Shown: positions 31,739-42,738 of the stretch, one piece after another
Layout: every line of letters starts with the position of its first letter
Numbering within the stretch: position 1 is the first letter of the stretch
Source: Triatoma infestans
Taxonomy: Eukaryota; Arthropoda; Insecta; Hemiptera; Reduviidae
Reading direction: 5' to 3'
Assembly (NCBI GenBank): GCA_011037195.1
Contig: JAAEAF010014370.1
Location: 112,244 to 176,243, forward strand
Length of the DNA stretch: 64,000 bases
Translations under genes and position numbers: made by a program
The notes under the pieces: model-generated
What the model was told of the DNA's origin: nothing
Databases searched by the model: none
Seen by the model: the letters and a program-made list of their open reading frames with translations, nothing else

Positions 31739-33013
31739 CGAGGGTCATTTAATAAGTAACAAGACAAATCGCTGTAGCTCAAAAACGGTTCATTTAATCA
31801 ATACAAAACTTTGGCTATTTTTCAACATAGTCCCCAGCAACATTTACACACCCTTGTATCATCCTATAGTTCTTCTAATTTCTTTGTTGATCTCGAAGAC
31901 ACTTTTTCACCGATTTTTAACTTATTCATTGGATTGAAAATGTTTCCCACGAAGATATCCACTTTAAGGGGGTCCAAACAAATGGAAGTCCGATGGGGCG
32001 AGGTCGGGAAATCAGTAGGGGGGAGGTGGAAGGATCTCCCACCACACTTTTTGAAGTGTTCTTGAGTTACCTGTGCCTGTGTGGGTGCGCATTATCATGA
32101 AGCAAAATCACGCCTTTAGTCAAGTGTCCACGGACGTTTCGTTCGTATGGCAGGCCTTACATTATTTCTGAGCATATCACTGTAATATTGGCTGCTGATG
32201 GTTCATTGATCTTCGAGAAAGCCACAATAAATAGGCTCCTGCGAATCCCAGAATACTGTAAGCATAACTTTACCAGCAGGAGGGCTGGGTCTTGAATTTC
32301 ATTCGAGTGGGAGTACCCGTATGCTTCCACTCGAGGCTTTGACGCTTAGACTCCTGCTCAAAAATGGTGTATCCATGTTTCCATCACGTGCTACGATTCT
32401 GCTGAAAAATTCTTTTTCAATTAAACATCGTTCTTTCAACTGTTGACTGATTTGAAACCTTTTTTTTTTTTTTGAGGGCGTCCGTAAGGTGTTTTGGAAT
32501 CTCGCACAAGTTTTTACTTGTACTGCAGCTTATTCTGAATAATGTTATGCGCAGTTCCAACACTCGCGTGCACTTCTTCAGCTATCAGTTCAACAGTAAT
32601 AATGCCCGTTGTCCTGAATTAACGCGCTAATGTGAGATTCGAAGGAGGAAGTTGCAACGTCCACTTCGTCGCTCGTCACAGTCACTTACACGGCCACTTT
32701 TAAACTGTTTTGTAAACGTACGAACGGTTCAAACAATTATTCCCGTACACTTTCAATTCTTTCGTGGATTTCACTACCTTTGATACCCTCTGCAACTAAA
32801 AATCCAATCACTGAGCGGTGTTCTTTCGAGGTGCAATGCTCAAATGGGCTCGCTATTGTTAACTGAATACATTTGAGGTTACGCTTACCAAATACTCTCG
32901 AACAGCTGATGAGAATCTAAATACAAGGATGCCAACTTGACATATTGTGTTGATTTAACAAACCTTTTTTGAGCTGGAGCGATTTGTCTCGTTACTCATT
33001 TGAATGACCCTTA
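31739..33013 (-). mobile_element. mariner-like element, minus strand, with transposase remnant
   Basis: Inverted ends: left CGAGGGTCATTTAATAAGTA, right (read inward) TAAGGGTCATTCAAATGAGT. Both continue as AACAAGACAAATCGCT-like sequence and each is bordered by TA. Inside on the minus strand the gene starts near 32850 with FEHCTSKEHRSVIGFLVAEG then IKGSEIHERIESV, as in mariner N-terminal HTH domains (EQRxVIxFLxAEGxKxxEIHxRM). Stops and frameshifts follow, and the DD34D core could not be read cleanly. It lies upstream of the PAS exon. Confidence 0.78.
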
Positions 33014-33225
33014 TAATATAAGTAAAACTATAAAGTTAGTAAAATTAAAAATTGTAACAAATTTTTTAGGATAGTATTTAAGTTGTTCTTAAATTGAAAT
33101 TTGGTGAGCTGGAAAATGTCAATTTCTCCAGATAAGGAGTTTAAGAGGTTTTGGGATGTAGGAACTGATAGGAGTAACAATGTTTATAATAAAAGCGGAT
33201 GGAGAACAGACAATGATATGCGAGG

Positions 33226-33730
33226 TGTCCATTTGAGAGAAACTCGCGAGAATTACTCTCGATAGTTCCTCTCAACTGCCTATTTATTCGAGAGCGGCTT
33301 TCAAAATTTTTGCTTGCCGATAACAACAGAGAGTAGCTCTCGAGAGTTTATGTAGACGGGCACCCTCAGCGTCGCGTCCACTAGGCAACCTTAAGAATAC
33401 CTGCGTAAATGAAACATTGAAGTTTTGAAGTTCCGACATGGATATGCAAAAGCTTGCGACCGCTATTGTAGGAAAGACAAACGGAAAATAATACGAAGAA
33501 GTTGTTGGGTCCATTGGGTGCATGTTGGATGTTTACAAGAGATTTGCAAAGTGAAGATGTTCAACAATTTCATAATTTTGTCCGAATGAGTGCAGTAGAG
33601 ATTCAACAAATAATACAGTGCGTTGGACCAGTAATTGGAAAAAAGGATACTAAAATGCGAGAGGCTATAACTGTCTATGAGCGCGTAATGGTCGCATTAC
33701 GATTTTTCGCATCAGGTTTGTATATTTAAT
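33226..33730 (+). pseudogene. PIF/Harbinger transposase, first-exon remnant
   Basis: The open frame 33502-33729 reads DLQSEDVQQFHNFVRMSAVE, then IGKKDTKMREAITVYERVMV and ALRFFASG. These are the N-terminal helices of HARBI1-like nucleases (FxNFxRMxxxxFxxLxxxxxPxIxKKDTxxRxxIxxxERLxxTLRFLAxG). A donor-like ATCAG|GTTTGT follows FFASG, the place where Harbinger genes often carry an intron. An upstream frame from an ATG at about 33438 (MDMQKLATAIVGK) is broken by stops. The stretch 33226-33345, rich in GAGAGAAACTCGCGAGA and its mirror, may be the 5' terminal region. The catalytic exon is absent. Confidence 0.72.
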
Positions 33731-33845
33731 ATGATAGTGTGTATTAATATTATTGTTACTAATTTATATAATTTCAATTTGCACATGCTTTTGACATAGA
33801 GCGGCCTGCTCAGTTATAAAGTAAAATTCCCACCACCATTTTTAA

Positions 33846-34800
33846 TAATAATAATAATAATAATATTCTTTATTCAAAATTATATACAAAATATCATGCA
33901 CATGTTTACATAGGTGTGCCAGTAAACACTATTACCTCCATCCAGCAAATCTGTAAAATCTATTGATTTGTAAAGAACTGGTTGAGATTTAGGGAAAAGC
34001 TGTACAAAATTATTATTATTATTATTATTATACCGGGTGCCTGATAGGGTGGGACCTAAGCCTATATAGCTCTTATCCCCCAGATGCCCCCCCCCCATAT
34101 CCTCTTTAAATAGTCTCCCCCGGTGGTTTACTGGTCAATCTACAATATCCCAAGATATCCTTGAACTCCAACTCGCCCAGGCAGTCTTGCGAGAGTGGTG
34201 CCCTCCCAAGTACGCAAAACCTAGTACCAGCGAAACGGGAACACTGATATAAATAGTGGTACACCGTTTCCCTGACTCCGTCGTCCAGTTCTGACAAATG
34301 GGATTAGACATCCTCCCTATGTTAAACAAGTGACTAGACACCCAAGTGTGTCCAGTCACTACCCCCAGCAAGGTCCTCAGACCTGTCCTACTAAGGGACA
34401 GGAGATACTCCGAAACTCCCTACTTAATTCCTTTTATAAATCTTTTAGCTTGGAGGCACCCCTGCGTGTCCCTCCCAGCATTTCTCCAAGACTCTCATCT
34501 CCCAAAATCTAATCAGTTTGTCGCAAAAATTCTTCGTGACGGCAAGGGCTGGTTCAGGACCATAAAATGGTAATGATGATCCCTCCCTAGCCAACTGATC
34601 CGCCCTCTCATTGCCCTCTATTCCCGCATGTCCGGGTATCCAATAGAGACGCACCTTACCCCTCCGAGCCAAAGCGTTAGGCCTTCTCCTACATTCTCCC
34701 ACTAGCTTCGAGCTCCACCATGGCTTGCTCAAAGCCCTCAGTGCGGCCTGACTATCAGAGAAAACCCGCACCTCTTTAAAACTATATATATATAAAAAAA
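33846..34800 (-). pseudogene. I-clade-like LINE fragment(s) with RNase H and TAA tails
   Basis: Minus strand, 34813-34445: FSDSQAALRALSKPWWSSKL, then RLYWIPGHAGIEGNERADQL and AREGSSLPFYGPEPAL. This is an RNase H domain with its Asp (DSQAAL), the WIPGHAGIxGNExAD block and the usual GPEPA linker. The upstream Asp and Glu are missing (truncated). Downstream frames (34371-34106) give GVVTGHTWVSSHLFNIGRMS and the Cys-bearing end. Two TAA-type tails (about 34029-34008 and 33865-33846) suggest one LINE inserted in the 3' end of another. RNase H plus a TAA repeat tail is characteristic of I-type elements. Confidence 0.8.
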
Positions 34801-34809
34801 AACACCCTA

Positions 34810-35220
34810 GCATCCATATAAACTTTTACATTAAACAGTGTTTAATCCTCCTATGTCTGCACTCACCTCTCAAGTCATAGTTCCCTATCTGTTTGCACAG
34901 GTTATATTGTGACTTGCTTCACATCTGCTAAAGAATTTTAAGGCGACCGACCTTTTTAATGTGATGTTCAATATAGTCCATTTTTGTGCTTAGATGTCCA
35001 ACAATAGACACTTATTTTGTATAACTTGTAGCGAGGCTATGAGGTTGGATCGACATGTCAGGCTCCAAGAAGGGCAAGCATATAATAACATAGGCCTTAC
35101 TACGCTACCTTATAGAGGAGAAACATATTCTCTGGCAAGAGTTTAGAATTGCAACAGCCACCATCCTCCCCGCCCTCTATCAAAACCACCATATTTAATA
35201 TGACAATTAAAAAAAAAAAA
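34810..35220. other. Nothing recognised
   Basis: No motif or repeat assigned. Confidence 0.35.
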
Positions 35221-35224
35221 AACT

Positions 35225-35300
35225 TCTTGATTAAATTGTATTAATTAGAGTACGAGAAAGTCGTGTGAGTGTTTTATATCAGGTTCTTTTTTTTACAGCA
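35225..35300 (+). repeat. Dispersed-repeat end fragment
   Basis: gagtacgagaaagtcgtgtg, then agtgttttatatcaggttct matches the 3'-side hairpin end of plus copies (gagtaagagaaagttgtgtgagtgtttca..). Confidence 0.5.
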
Positions 35301-35449
35301 CTTTGTATCATATCTAACTTTTAGCAAACCAAACCAATTTTGCAGAGCTCTGAAGACGAGCACTTACCCGAGTGGTTACCCGAAACATTGGGTAATAAAG
35401 AATTAAAAGTCTCCTGTGGCTATTGTCATATAATGATTTCTTTATATAT
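35300..35449 (+). repeat. PLE-like fragment with degenerate hammerhead core
   Basis: CTGAAGA (35350-35356) and GAAAC (35382-35386) keep the order of the core, with a damaged stem II between (GAGCAC..GAGTG). No GTC triplet follows (ACATTGGG). The downstream GGTAATAAAGAATTAAAAGT resembles PLE terminal repeats. Third, unrelated-flank version of the motif. Confidence 0.4.
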
Positions 35450-36269
35450 GTTACGCACAAAGACCGAAAATGCTCATTGAGCGAAAATCAGCTCACAACG
35501 CGTGGTGGTCACTGTAAAGAAATCCTCATCGTGAAATTCGTATTTATGGCTCTTATGAAAACGCTCACGACGCGTTGGGGCAATCGCAGAAAGACTACAT
35601 AGCGAAATTCGTGTCATGGCTATCATGCTATACGACCACAACGCATTGTGGCAATGAAGAAAAGCCATGACGCGTTCTGAGCATTAGTTGGTGTAACCAT
35701 ATCACGACGTACAGGTTGTAACTTGACGGCTTGAGTACAACGATGCATTAAACCATCACTAGAGTTGCTTATTTATTTCCTATCTGTTTCTGAGGGTGAA
35801 TGTATACCCAGTGCTAACCATGACCAATAAAAAAGAAGTGTTTTATGATAAATTACGTGAGTTTGTAGAAAGAAGCACTCTGATCGCAGTTTTTTATCAT
35901 GAGTACAAGTGTCGCGCAAAGAATATAAAATGCAACTAAAATGCCACAGTAATAGTTCCTGTAATAATAAGTAGCAATCAAACACTTATTTTTTTCATAA
36001 CAAAAGTGATTTCTGATACAAGTAATTAATTTAAGTACATTGTTGTTGTTTACTAATTGACCAATAAACATTTATGTTTGTGTTAAATGTTGTGATTTAT
36101 TTTAAACTATAAAGTAATCCTAATAAATAAACAAATATAATTTTATTTTAATGACACGATTTCTTTATATAGTATTCAATGTTTTTGGTGTTTGTTACGA
36201 CCGCTGTATTCAATGTTGTAAATTGGATTTTGAGGTTCGGTCATACAAAAGAACTTTTTTTAAATTTCT

Positions 36270-36306
36270 ACCGACGTTTCGGCAAATTTATTGCCTTCTT
36301 CAGGGT
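36270..36306 (-). ncRNA. Hammerhead ribozyme-like motif (complete core)
   Basis: Minus strand: ACC, CTGAAGA, A, stem II GGCAA...TTGCC, GAA, stem III ACGT, C, GGT. All core positions present, as at 28035-28071. Confidence 0.5.
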
Positions 36307-36639
36307 CTGTACAAAGGTTGAAATACAAATCAATAAAAAATAGAACCAACAGAAAATATGAACTTAAACTAAGTATTTCCAGAATAAATTTTTTTTATAA
36401 AACAAACTATATAAATAAACTAAATACAGAGTATGATATATATAGAGTACAATTAAATTTATTTTTATTTATTATTTATTTATAATTTATTTTTATTAAT
36501 AAATTTAAATGTGCTATATATATCATACTCTTTATTTAGTTTATTTAAAAAAAAAATTTTATTCTGAAAATATTTATTTTAAGTTCATATTTCATGTTGT
36601 TTCTATTTTTTATTGATTTGTATTTAAACCTTTGTACAG

Positions 36640-36668
36640 ACCCTGAAGAAGGCAATAAATTTGCCGGT
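36640..36668 (+). ncRNA. Hammerhead-like motif with 8-nt core deletion
   Basis: Same as its mirror at 36270-36306 up to TTGCC, then goes straight to GGTAGAAATTT. The eight bases GAAACGTC, that is the second core strand, stem III and cleavage triplet, are missing. It cannot fold as a hammerhead. Confidence 0.55.
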
Positions 36669-37142
36669 AGAAATTTAAAAACAGTTCTTTCGTATGACCG
36701 AACCTCAAAATCCAATTTACAACATTGTATTCAATAATGACAATATGTCATGCAGCGGTTTTCAATTTTTAGCAGCAGAAAGAGCATTAAGGACATTGTC
36801 TGTCTGGTATTTATTACAAGACAAAAAATATTTTCGAAGTATATCTACCAAAAAGTTTCGAGACTAGTAGGACCCAGATCGCAAATCACTGCGCGTCGTA
36901 TTCTAGTATGGTACCATAATGTCATGGCTTTTCTTCATTGACGTTGTGGTCGTATAGCATGATAGCCACGACACGAATTTCGTTATGTGGTCTTACTGTG
37001 ATTGCCACAACGCGTCGTGAGCGTTTTCATAATAACAGCCATAACACAAATTTCGCGATGTGGATGTTTTACAGTGACCACAACGCGTTGTGAGCTATTT
37101 TTTCGTTCAATGAGCATTTTCAGTCTTTAAGCGTAACATATA

Positions 37143-37913
37143 ATAATAATAATAATAATGGTTTATTAAAAAAATAAAATTCAATTTACAAAATACAGAA
37201 TTTATATATAAATCCACCAACTGCCACATGGTCACATAGACCGTCCGGGGAGTTGTCATTAAGCAAATCAATAATTAATGTTCTTATAAATATAAAAAAA
37301 AAGTATATACCAAATACAAAAAATGTAAATATATATAAAATAATCCAAAAAAAAGAAACAGAAAAAAGAGAATGTATTCCAAAAAGAAAAAAAAGATACA
37401 AGTAATGTTCATAATAAATTCATATCAATAATATACTTTTAACCTAATAAATAAAAATAAACAAAAGGCATCAGCCGTTAGAGAAAACAAATAAATCAAA
37501 GGCTTCTATACCTAGATTGACGATAAATACAAAATCTCACATATATCCATACTTAAATATAAATACATACTTAGTAATTAGGTTCATAAAAAATTGAATT
37601 CCTGGATCAAATCGTATCTATATTTCCAGGCTAGTTTACTGTAATTAATTAATGCCCACCAATCATTGCCATTAAGATATTCCAGAAACTCATTAAAGCA
37701 TAATCTGCCTTTACCAAAATATAATAGACGAAATTCTTTTAGTATAGGGCAAACACAGACGGAAAGTGGTACACGTCTTCGTTTTCCCTTCTGTTACATA
37801 AAGAGCATAGTTTGGAAGCATCGCCCATACAATATCTATTTAAGTATAATAACTCTGCCCTCAATTTAAATAGCCAGCTAGATGACTGGCTATCTATGTT
37901 ACCGTAAATTTGA
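37143..37913 (-). mobile_element. 5'-truncated LINE insertion with 12-bp TSD
   Basis: Flanked by GCGTAACATATA on both sides (37131-37142, 37914-37925). At its 3' end (left on the plus strand) is a TAA-type tail (37143-37159). Minus-strand frames give SSWLFKLRAELLYLNRYCMG and CSLCNRRENEDVYHF (Cys-rich end), then after a frameshift PILKEFRLLYFGKGRLCFNE and FLEYLNGNDWWALINY. No RT motif remains. The TSD includes the end of the foldback element's right arm, so this LINE came later. Confidence 0.85.
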
Positions 37914-37944
37914 GCGTAACATATACATATATGTATATTTTAAT

Positions 37945-38060
37945 TTAATGAGCCACATCAACCAGTCCCGAAGCCTTCTCAGTGCACTGCCGGCCTCCAG
38001 ACCAGTGGTCCCCTAGCTATAGACAAAACACTGTCCATCACCGGACAACAGTGAGTTGTA
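37945..38060 (-). repeat. SINE-1 fragment (3' body only)
   Basis: gcactgccggcctccagacc and cactgtccatcaccggacaa, then agtgagttgtagaa are the SINE-1 body in minus orientation. The tRNA head is missing. Confidence 0.75.
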
Positions 38061-38685
38061 GAATAAATTAATTATCAATTTTAAATTAAATGATTAAATG
38101 ACCTTTAATATAATTAATATTTTAATCATTGAAAATTGTAATTAATACCTAAAAAAAATTATTATAATGTTTTTTTGCATTGACGTCACATAGTTTAGAA
38201 AGAAAAATTGACTTTTTTCTTTCTTTTTTCTTTTCTTCTCCTGAGACATTTGAAGAATAGTGGATTGGAATGTATCATGATAGAGATATCCAGATCAGGA
38301 AAAACAAAAGACTAGGGCAAAAAAGGAAAATCCCAAGAGGATGAGGGAATCAGTGCACAAGAAATCGCTGATATCAATGTCTTATGTCTGGCTGACACAA
38401 TGTAGAGAATGTAAGCAGAAAGACAAGTTAAAGTGGAGGGGAGGAGGAGTTCTATTGAGCAGTTGTTGGCATGCGGCGGCTAAAAGAAAGAAACAAATCA
38501 AAGAAAGGAACATCTATGCATTAGCAGGCGCAATCTAATTTTATTAAAAAACAAATATATAAAAAAAAACCTTTAACTTATCCGGCAGTTTTGAAAAAAA
38601 ATAGGAAAAATCAATTTATATTCTGGCTTATTTTTAACATTCAATGAAATTTCTTGTTAAATAAGACATTTTATAGATTTTTTTT
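38060..38685. other. Nothing recognised
   Basis: 38270-38540 is purine-rich with an open frame (38341-38538) of unusual basic composition; no family recognised. Confidence 0.35.
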
Positions 38686-39214
38686 TACTTCCTCTTTCTT
38701 ATTGACTAGTAAGAGGAAGTAATGCGATCGTGCCAGATTTTTGGAAATTGAGTTTTCAACGGAAATACATATCTTGAGGTCCCCTGAGTTCAAAAAAGTG
38801 ATTTTTTTTTTAGAAAATGGGTTGCATGTGTGTATGTGAACTAAATATCTCAAAAAACAAAAAAAAAAACAAAAAATCACAGGAAGTTCGAACTTGATAT
38901 TCCGTTTAGATACTACCACCGCATAAGACAAAGAAATTCCCGGCAAATTCCATCAACCAGAAGTGCACTTTACTGATTTTTAATTTTTTTTTTCCAGTTT
39001 TTTTGTGATTTTTCTAAAAAAAACGCTCCAATGATTTTCTTATAAGATAAGAATGTGAACTACACATACAAAGAGCTACAACTTTTATTTAAAACATTTC
39101 TCTGGGTAAAGCATTTAAGGGAGTTTTAGGAGGAGGGGTAAGGGTTATGGTTATGTTTTCTTCCAAAGTGTTATTTCAGTTTATTATAATTTAATTATGT
39201 CATCTAAATAACAG

Positions 39215-39775
39215 AAGGAGGTTGATGTTGGCTAATCCAACAGGGCAGACCTACTACGGCCTAAATAAGTACTTCAAAAGTAAAGTACTAACAAAGGGCA
39301 CCACCAAACTTAGGCTGTACAGGACCCTTTATTCGGCATACGCCTCAGAAACGTGGACCATTTCAAAGACAGAGGAACACCGTCTGCAGGTGTTTGTGAG
39401 GAGGCTACTACGCAATATCTATGGCCCAGTATGTGAAGATAAGATCTGGCGACGTAGAAAGACTAGAGAACTGTATGTTTTAACGAAGGAACCCACCAGT
39501 AGTAGGTTAAACAGACTGAGATGGGCGGGCCATGTGGTAAAGATGAGTGCCGACAAGATTCTTTTCACACTGCTGCGCGAGACCCCGGATAGGAAACGGT
39601 GGGTTGGGAGACCCATTTTTGCGTTGGCATGATGGAATTGCCCAGGACGCGAGGAATATTCCTCGGACTGCGGAACTGGATGACGGCCGCTAAAAATAGG
39701 GAGGACGACTGGGGGAAACATACTGAGGAGACCAAGACCCAAAACAATGGGTTGTAGAGCCAGGAAAGAAGAAGA
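39215..39775 (+). pseudogene. LINE ORF2 C-terminal fragment
   Basis: YRTLYSAYASETWTISKTEE, LQVFVRRLLRNIYGPVCEDK, RLNRLRWAGHVVKM and PDRKRWVGRPIFALA (degraded GRPxxRW) follow the order of the post-RT region of non-LTR elements. The frame then breaks and continues as QDARNIPRTAELDD. Related to 24030-24510 but a different copy. 5'-truncated, no RT motifs; the 3' end is Lys/Glu-rich (gaagaagaagaaataa), possibly the tail. Confidence 0.78.
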
Positions 39776-39812
39776 AGAAATAACATTGAATAGAATTAAA
39801 TATGTTGCCAAT

Positions 39813-40167
39813 TATAATGGATGTGAAAAGGAAAGAGAATTAGTGAAAATGGATTTTAGAGAAATAAACTAGAATATAATATGCTGAACATTGTATAATG
39901 AAAGAACGCACAAACTGCAAGGAAGTTAGATAGCGAGAGATAAATAAAGAGACAGACTGGCTGAGTGATGAGAAGTTAGTAGAAGGTTGCTGACTGGTTG
40001 TTAAACTGTTCGTAAACTGTCCTGAACTGTACTGCTGTCGCTCTATTTATATGAATCGAATTATTCCTTCTAGTCTGGCCCAGGTGGGGAGTAACTTATC
40101 TATTTTGATTCATTTTTGTGTTTCTTCGCTTTTCGGATCCTGTGAATCTATGAGAGTTCCTATTACA
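39813..40167 (-). mobile_element. Solo LTR, family A copy 1
   Basis: 355 bp between CCAAT direct repeats (39808-39812, 40168-40172), with termini TATAATGG ... CCTATTACA (inverted match). It shares order and many words with 42739-43090: gaaagagaattagtgaa, gctgaacattgtataatg, agtagcgagaga-like, gtctggccca, ttcggatcct. A TATA-like ATATAAATAG on the minus strand is my only basis for orientation. Confidence 0.65.
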
Positions 40168-40248
40168 CCAATATTTCACCAATGTTTGAAGAAAATCGAT
40201 TAACCAGAAGTACGTTTCTGTATTGAACCGTTTTTTAGTTTACCAAAA

Positions 40249-40316
40249 AGAAGCAGGCTAACACGGAAAATATCTCTGATGCTTTCCAGCTCTGTGTAAC
40301 CAATCACCACAACAAC
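40249..40316 (+). repeat. Fragment of the 16.9-kb PLE-like palindrome family
   Basis: gaagcaggctaacacggaaa, then atatctctgatgctttccag and aaccaatcaccacaacaac match the right arm (17132-17161) and the mirror of 16843-16878. The part with the hammerhead-like motif is not included. Confidence 0.7.
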
Positions 40317-40319
40317 ATA

Positions 40320-42730
40320 TGAACTCAGTGTTTTAATGGCGGTCGGTCATCAGATAAGATTATAATCTTATTCTGATACCGATACTCCTTCTAGAAGTTA
40401 AACTGGACCAAATCTTCCAATTCAATGAATTTCCAATTCCTGAAAGATGCTGAAATACTTGCATAGCATGCTCTGAAAAACTGACTGGGCCTTGGTCAAT
40501 CTCCCCTTGGCCAACACTCTCCTCAGTGGATCTCGATTCAGCCTTCTAAAATACAATGAAATTTATTTAATGCAAGACAAGATTTGGATTCCTACACAAA
40601 TTTAACGCTACAGATTCCTCAGAAGCTTTTGGGTTTTCCTTTTTTTTGCGATTTTCTCAAAAGTGACTCCAAAAATTTCTTTTAAACTTTATAAGAAAAT
40701 CTATTTTTGAGAGAATTTTTTCTGGAAGAAGTTTGATGGAAATCTTGGAGTCACTTTTGAGAAAATCGGAAAATTAATTGAAAAGGGAAAAAAAACATTG
40801 AGAGTATGCGGTTGTACTTCCGGATGTTGGATTTTGACTGGAAAGTTCGTGTCAGAACAACGCAGGTGGTATATCAAATTTTAAAACTAGTATTTCTCAA
40901 TTTTGAAAATTTAATATTATCGCGAAACTTCCCCCCCCTATGCAGCAATATGATAAAATAAAAATGTTGTATTTATGCGAAACAATAATAAAATTTTGGC
41001 TGGCTGAAGATAAACAATGAAAAAACGATTTATACTTTAAATCAAACTGATCAGCAGAATAATTTCGGTTAATAATGGGAGAGAGTAGACACTTCTTAGT
41101 AATAGATCATTCTGAAATTATAGAAGTGAAAATATGATGCAATCATGGGGCTAGTGAGGAGCGAGAGGCAAACAATGACAAAACTTGCGTTAAGTTGAAG
41201 CTGATAAAATGGCCGGGAGAGATTGAGGACGGTGAAGAAAACGATACGGTTTACTAGCATGCCGGGGCTCACCGTACTTTATCCAAGTTTTCCCATTAAA
41301 AACTTTTGGCCGCACACAATTTAATGTTTATCCAGCTCCCGACCACAATGATGTCTATCTAAACCATCCATAATATCAAATATTTAAATAGAAAATAATG
41401 TTTTCAGACTGTTTAGCAATAAAACTAACTAAAAAAGGTTTTGACCGTTTTACGTTCCGCCATTTTAATCTAAGATTGTGAATTATATGCTAATGTGAAC
41501 AATGTTTCAATAGAATATAGACAAAGAGGGTCGCATAATGCACTTAACGTAATTGCCTTTTCTTTCTTAAGAGTAATCAGATGAGTCTTGGTTCTATTGA
41601 AGACAATCTAGTTGGAAATACTAACCCGACTCCACTCATTGTGATCTCATTGTTCTAAATTTTGCTAATATAAAAATTGGAGGTTCTTGAGCAACGGTAA
41701 TCGCAGACTTCCATCTAAAGTTGATATCAAAATACCGTACAGATCTCCTAACAATGCTCCAAAAGAATACCTAGTCTTGCCATAAATATTATTACAGATA
41801 AAAATGGGAGATAAAACACAACAGGAAAAAATGGAACAGAATTTTTTGAGCGAGAACAAACAGTAACATACTCAAGAACAATTAAAAGAAAAAAAAAAAT
41901 TATTAAAACAATCTCTAGCCTTAATGCACGCTTTAAATCTGGCCATTGCCAATCCGTCGATCGAATTATGCAGAATTTGTTGTGAGGAAGATTGCGAGCG
42001 ACCTGCTCTGAAGACCCTCTTAGGCTGTTCAGACTGGAATGACGTCTATGACAAGCCAGTCTCTCAGGATGGGCGATTGAGGTCTAAGCTTCCGGTAATC
42101 TACAGCATTAATAAACGCAAGAAACATTCAGTTTTAGCCACTTTTGGGTAGATCTCGCCTGATGATGTTGCTGAAAAATAGCTTTGTATTAGAGGATTTA
42201 AAACGAGTTCTAAAATATCCTCTTGGTAATTTCTTCGCCCAGGTTTTAACATATTTTTCATAAACGTAGATTTCTGTTTCCCTTGATAGCTGACTAACAC
42301 AATGGAACTCGGATGATGCTTTCTTTCAATTATACGGAATCGCTTCCTATGCTCCTCTAGAGCTGTATGCATATCCCCCTCCCACTAACAATTTTGGCAG
42401 TTATATTTGTCCTCCATGCTGAAATATTTTTCGTCAATAAACAAAATTTGTTGCGTACTGCAACAGAACTAAATCTATTCTGGCTAATGTGCTTTATAAT
42501 AAATTTAAGTGATTGGCTTCTAATTCTCCGCGTAAGCGTCCATCACCATATCGCTTTTAATCAGTCTCGACATTGATCCTTCTGAACTGTTCAGAGGGAT
42601 GTCTTCTGATCTGGATGGTCGTTGAAAGAAAGAATCTCGCTATACCATTAATGGTACAATAAACAAACATACCCCATCACAAAACGTAGCGTTTCAAAAA
42701 TCTGAGAAGCTGATTTGCTCATTTGTGAGA
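40320..42730. other. Mostly unassigned sequence
   Basis: 40600-40860 holds a small inverted pair of dispersed-repeat words (gcgattttctcaaaagtgac ... gagtcacttttgagaaaatc). The rest shows no recognised family. Open frames at 41665-41859 (minus), 41924-42151 (plus, with CRICCEEDCERPALKTLLGC) and 42100-42372 (minus) are protein-like in places but unrecognised; they may be decayed LINE sequence. Confidence 0.35.
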
Positions 42731-42738
42731 AGAGGTAT

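Larger units (their letters stand above)
36211..36726. repeat. Palindrome of two PLE-like arms nested in the foldback element
   Basis: Left arm 36211 to about 36461 (minus orientation) and right arm about 36495-36726 (plus orientation) mirror each other around an AT-rich centre. Both end in caatgttgtaaattggattt / its complement. The plus arm also matches the single copy at 27898-28127. TATTCAAT occurs at both edges and could be a target duplication. Confidence 0.7.
35450..37139. mobile_element. 1.7-kb inverted-repeat element (foldback-like)
   Basis: Arms 35450-35671 and 36921-37139 are inverted copies, beginning tgttacgcacaaagaccgaa and ending ttcagtctttaagcgtaaca. Inside each arm short inverted sub-repeats recur (CACAACGCGTYGTGAGC; atttcgYgatgtgg). 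The interior holds a possible small frame from an ATG at 35820 (MTNKKEVFYDKLREFVERST) that I do not recognise, and a complete second palindrome (36211-36726). No transposase was recognised. Large subrepeat-filled inverted arms suggest a Foldback-type element. Confidence 0.65.
38688..40245 (+). repeat. Dispersed ~1-kb repeat split by a LINE and a solo LTR
   Basis: Three pieces read as one interrupted copy: 38688-39210 (hairpin start cctctttcttattgactagt and the first unit), 39778-39812 (gaattaaatatgttgcca) and 40173-40245 (tttgaagaaaatcgattaac, then cagaagtacg). The interruptions are the LINE fragment at 39215-39775 and the solo LTR at 39813-40167. Confidence 0.75.

Noticed and set aside
33226..33360. 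Candidate full Harbinger terminal inverted repeat
   Set aside because: GAGAGAAACTCGCGAGA-type words are self-complementary locally, but no matching opposite end was found downstream.
41924..42151. Frame with a Cys-rich CRICCEEDCERPALKTLLGC segment
   Set aside because: It vaguely resembles LINE C-terminal Cys motifs, but spacing and neighbours do not match any block I know; left unassigned.
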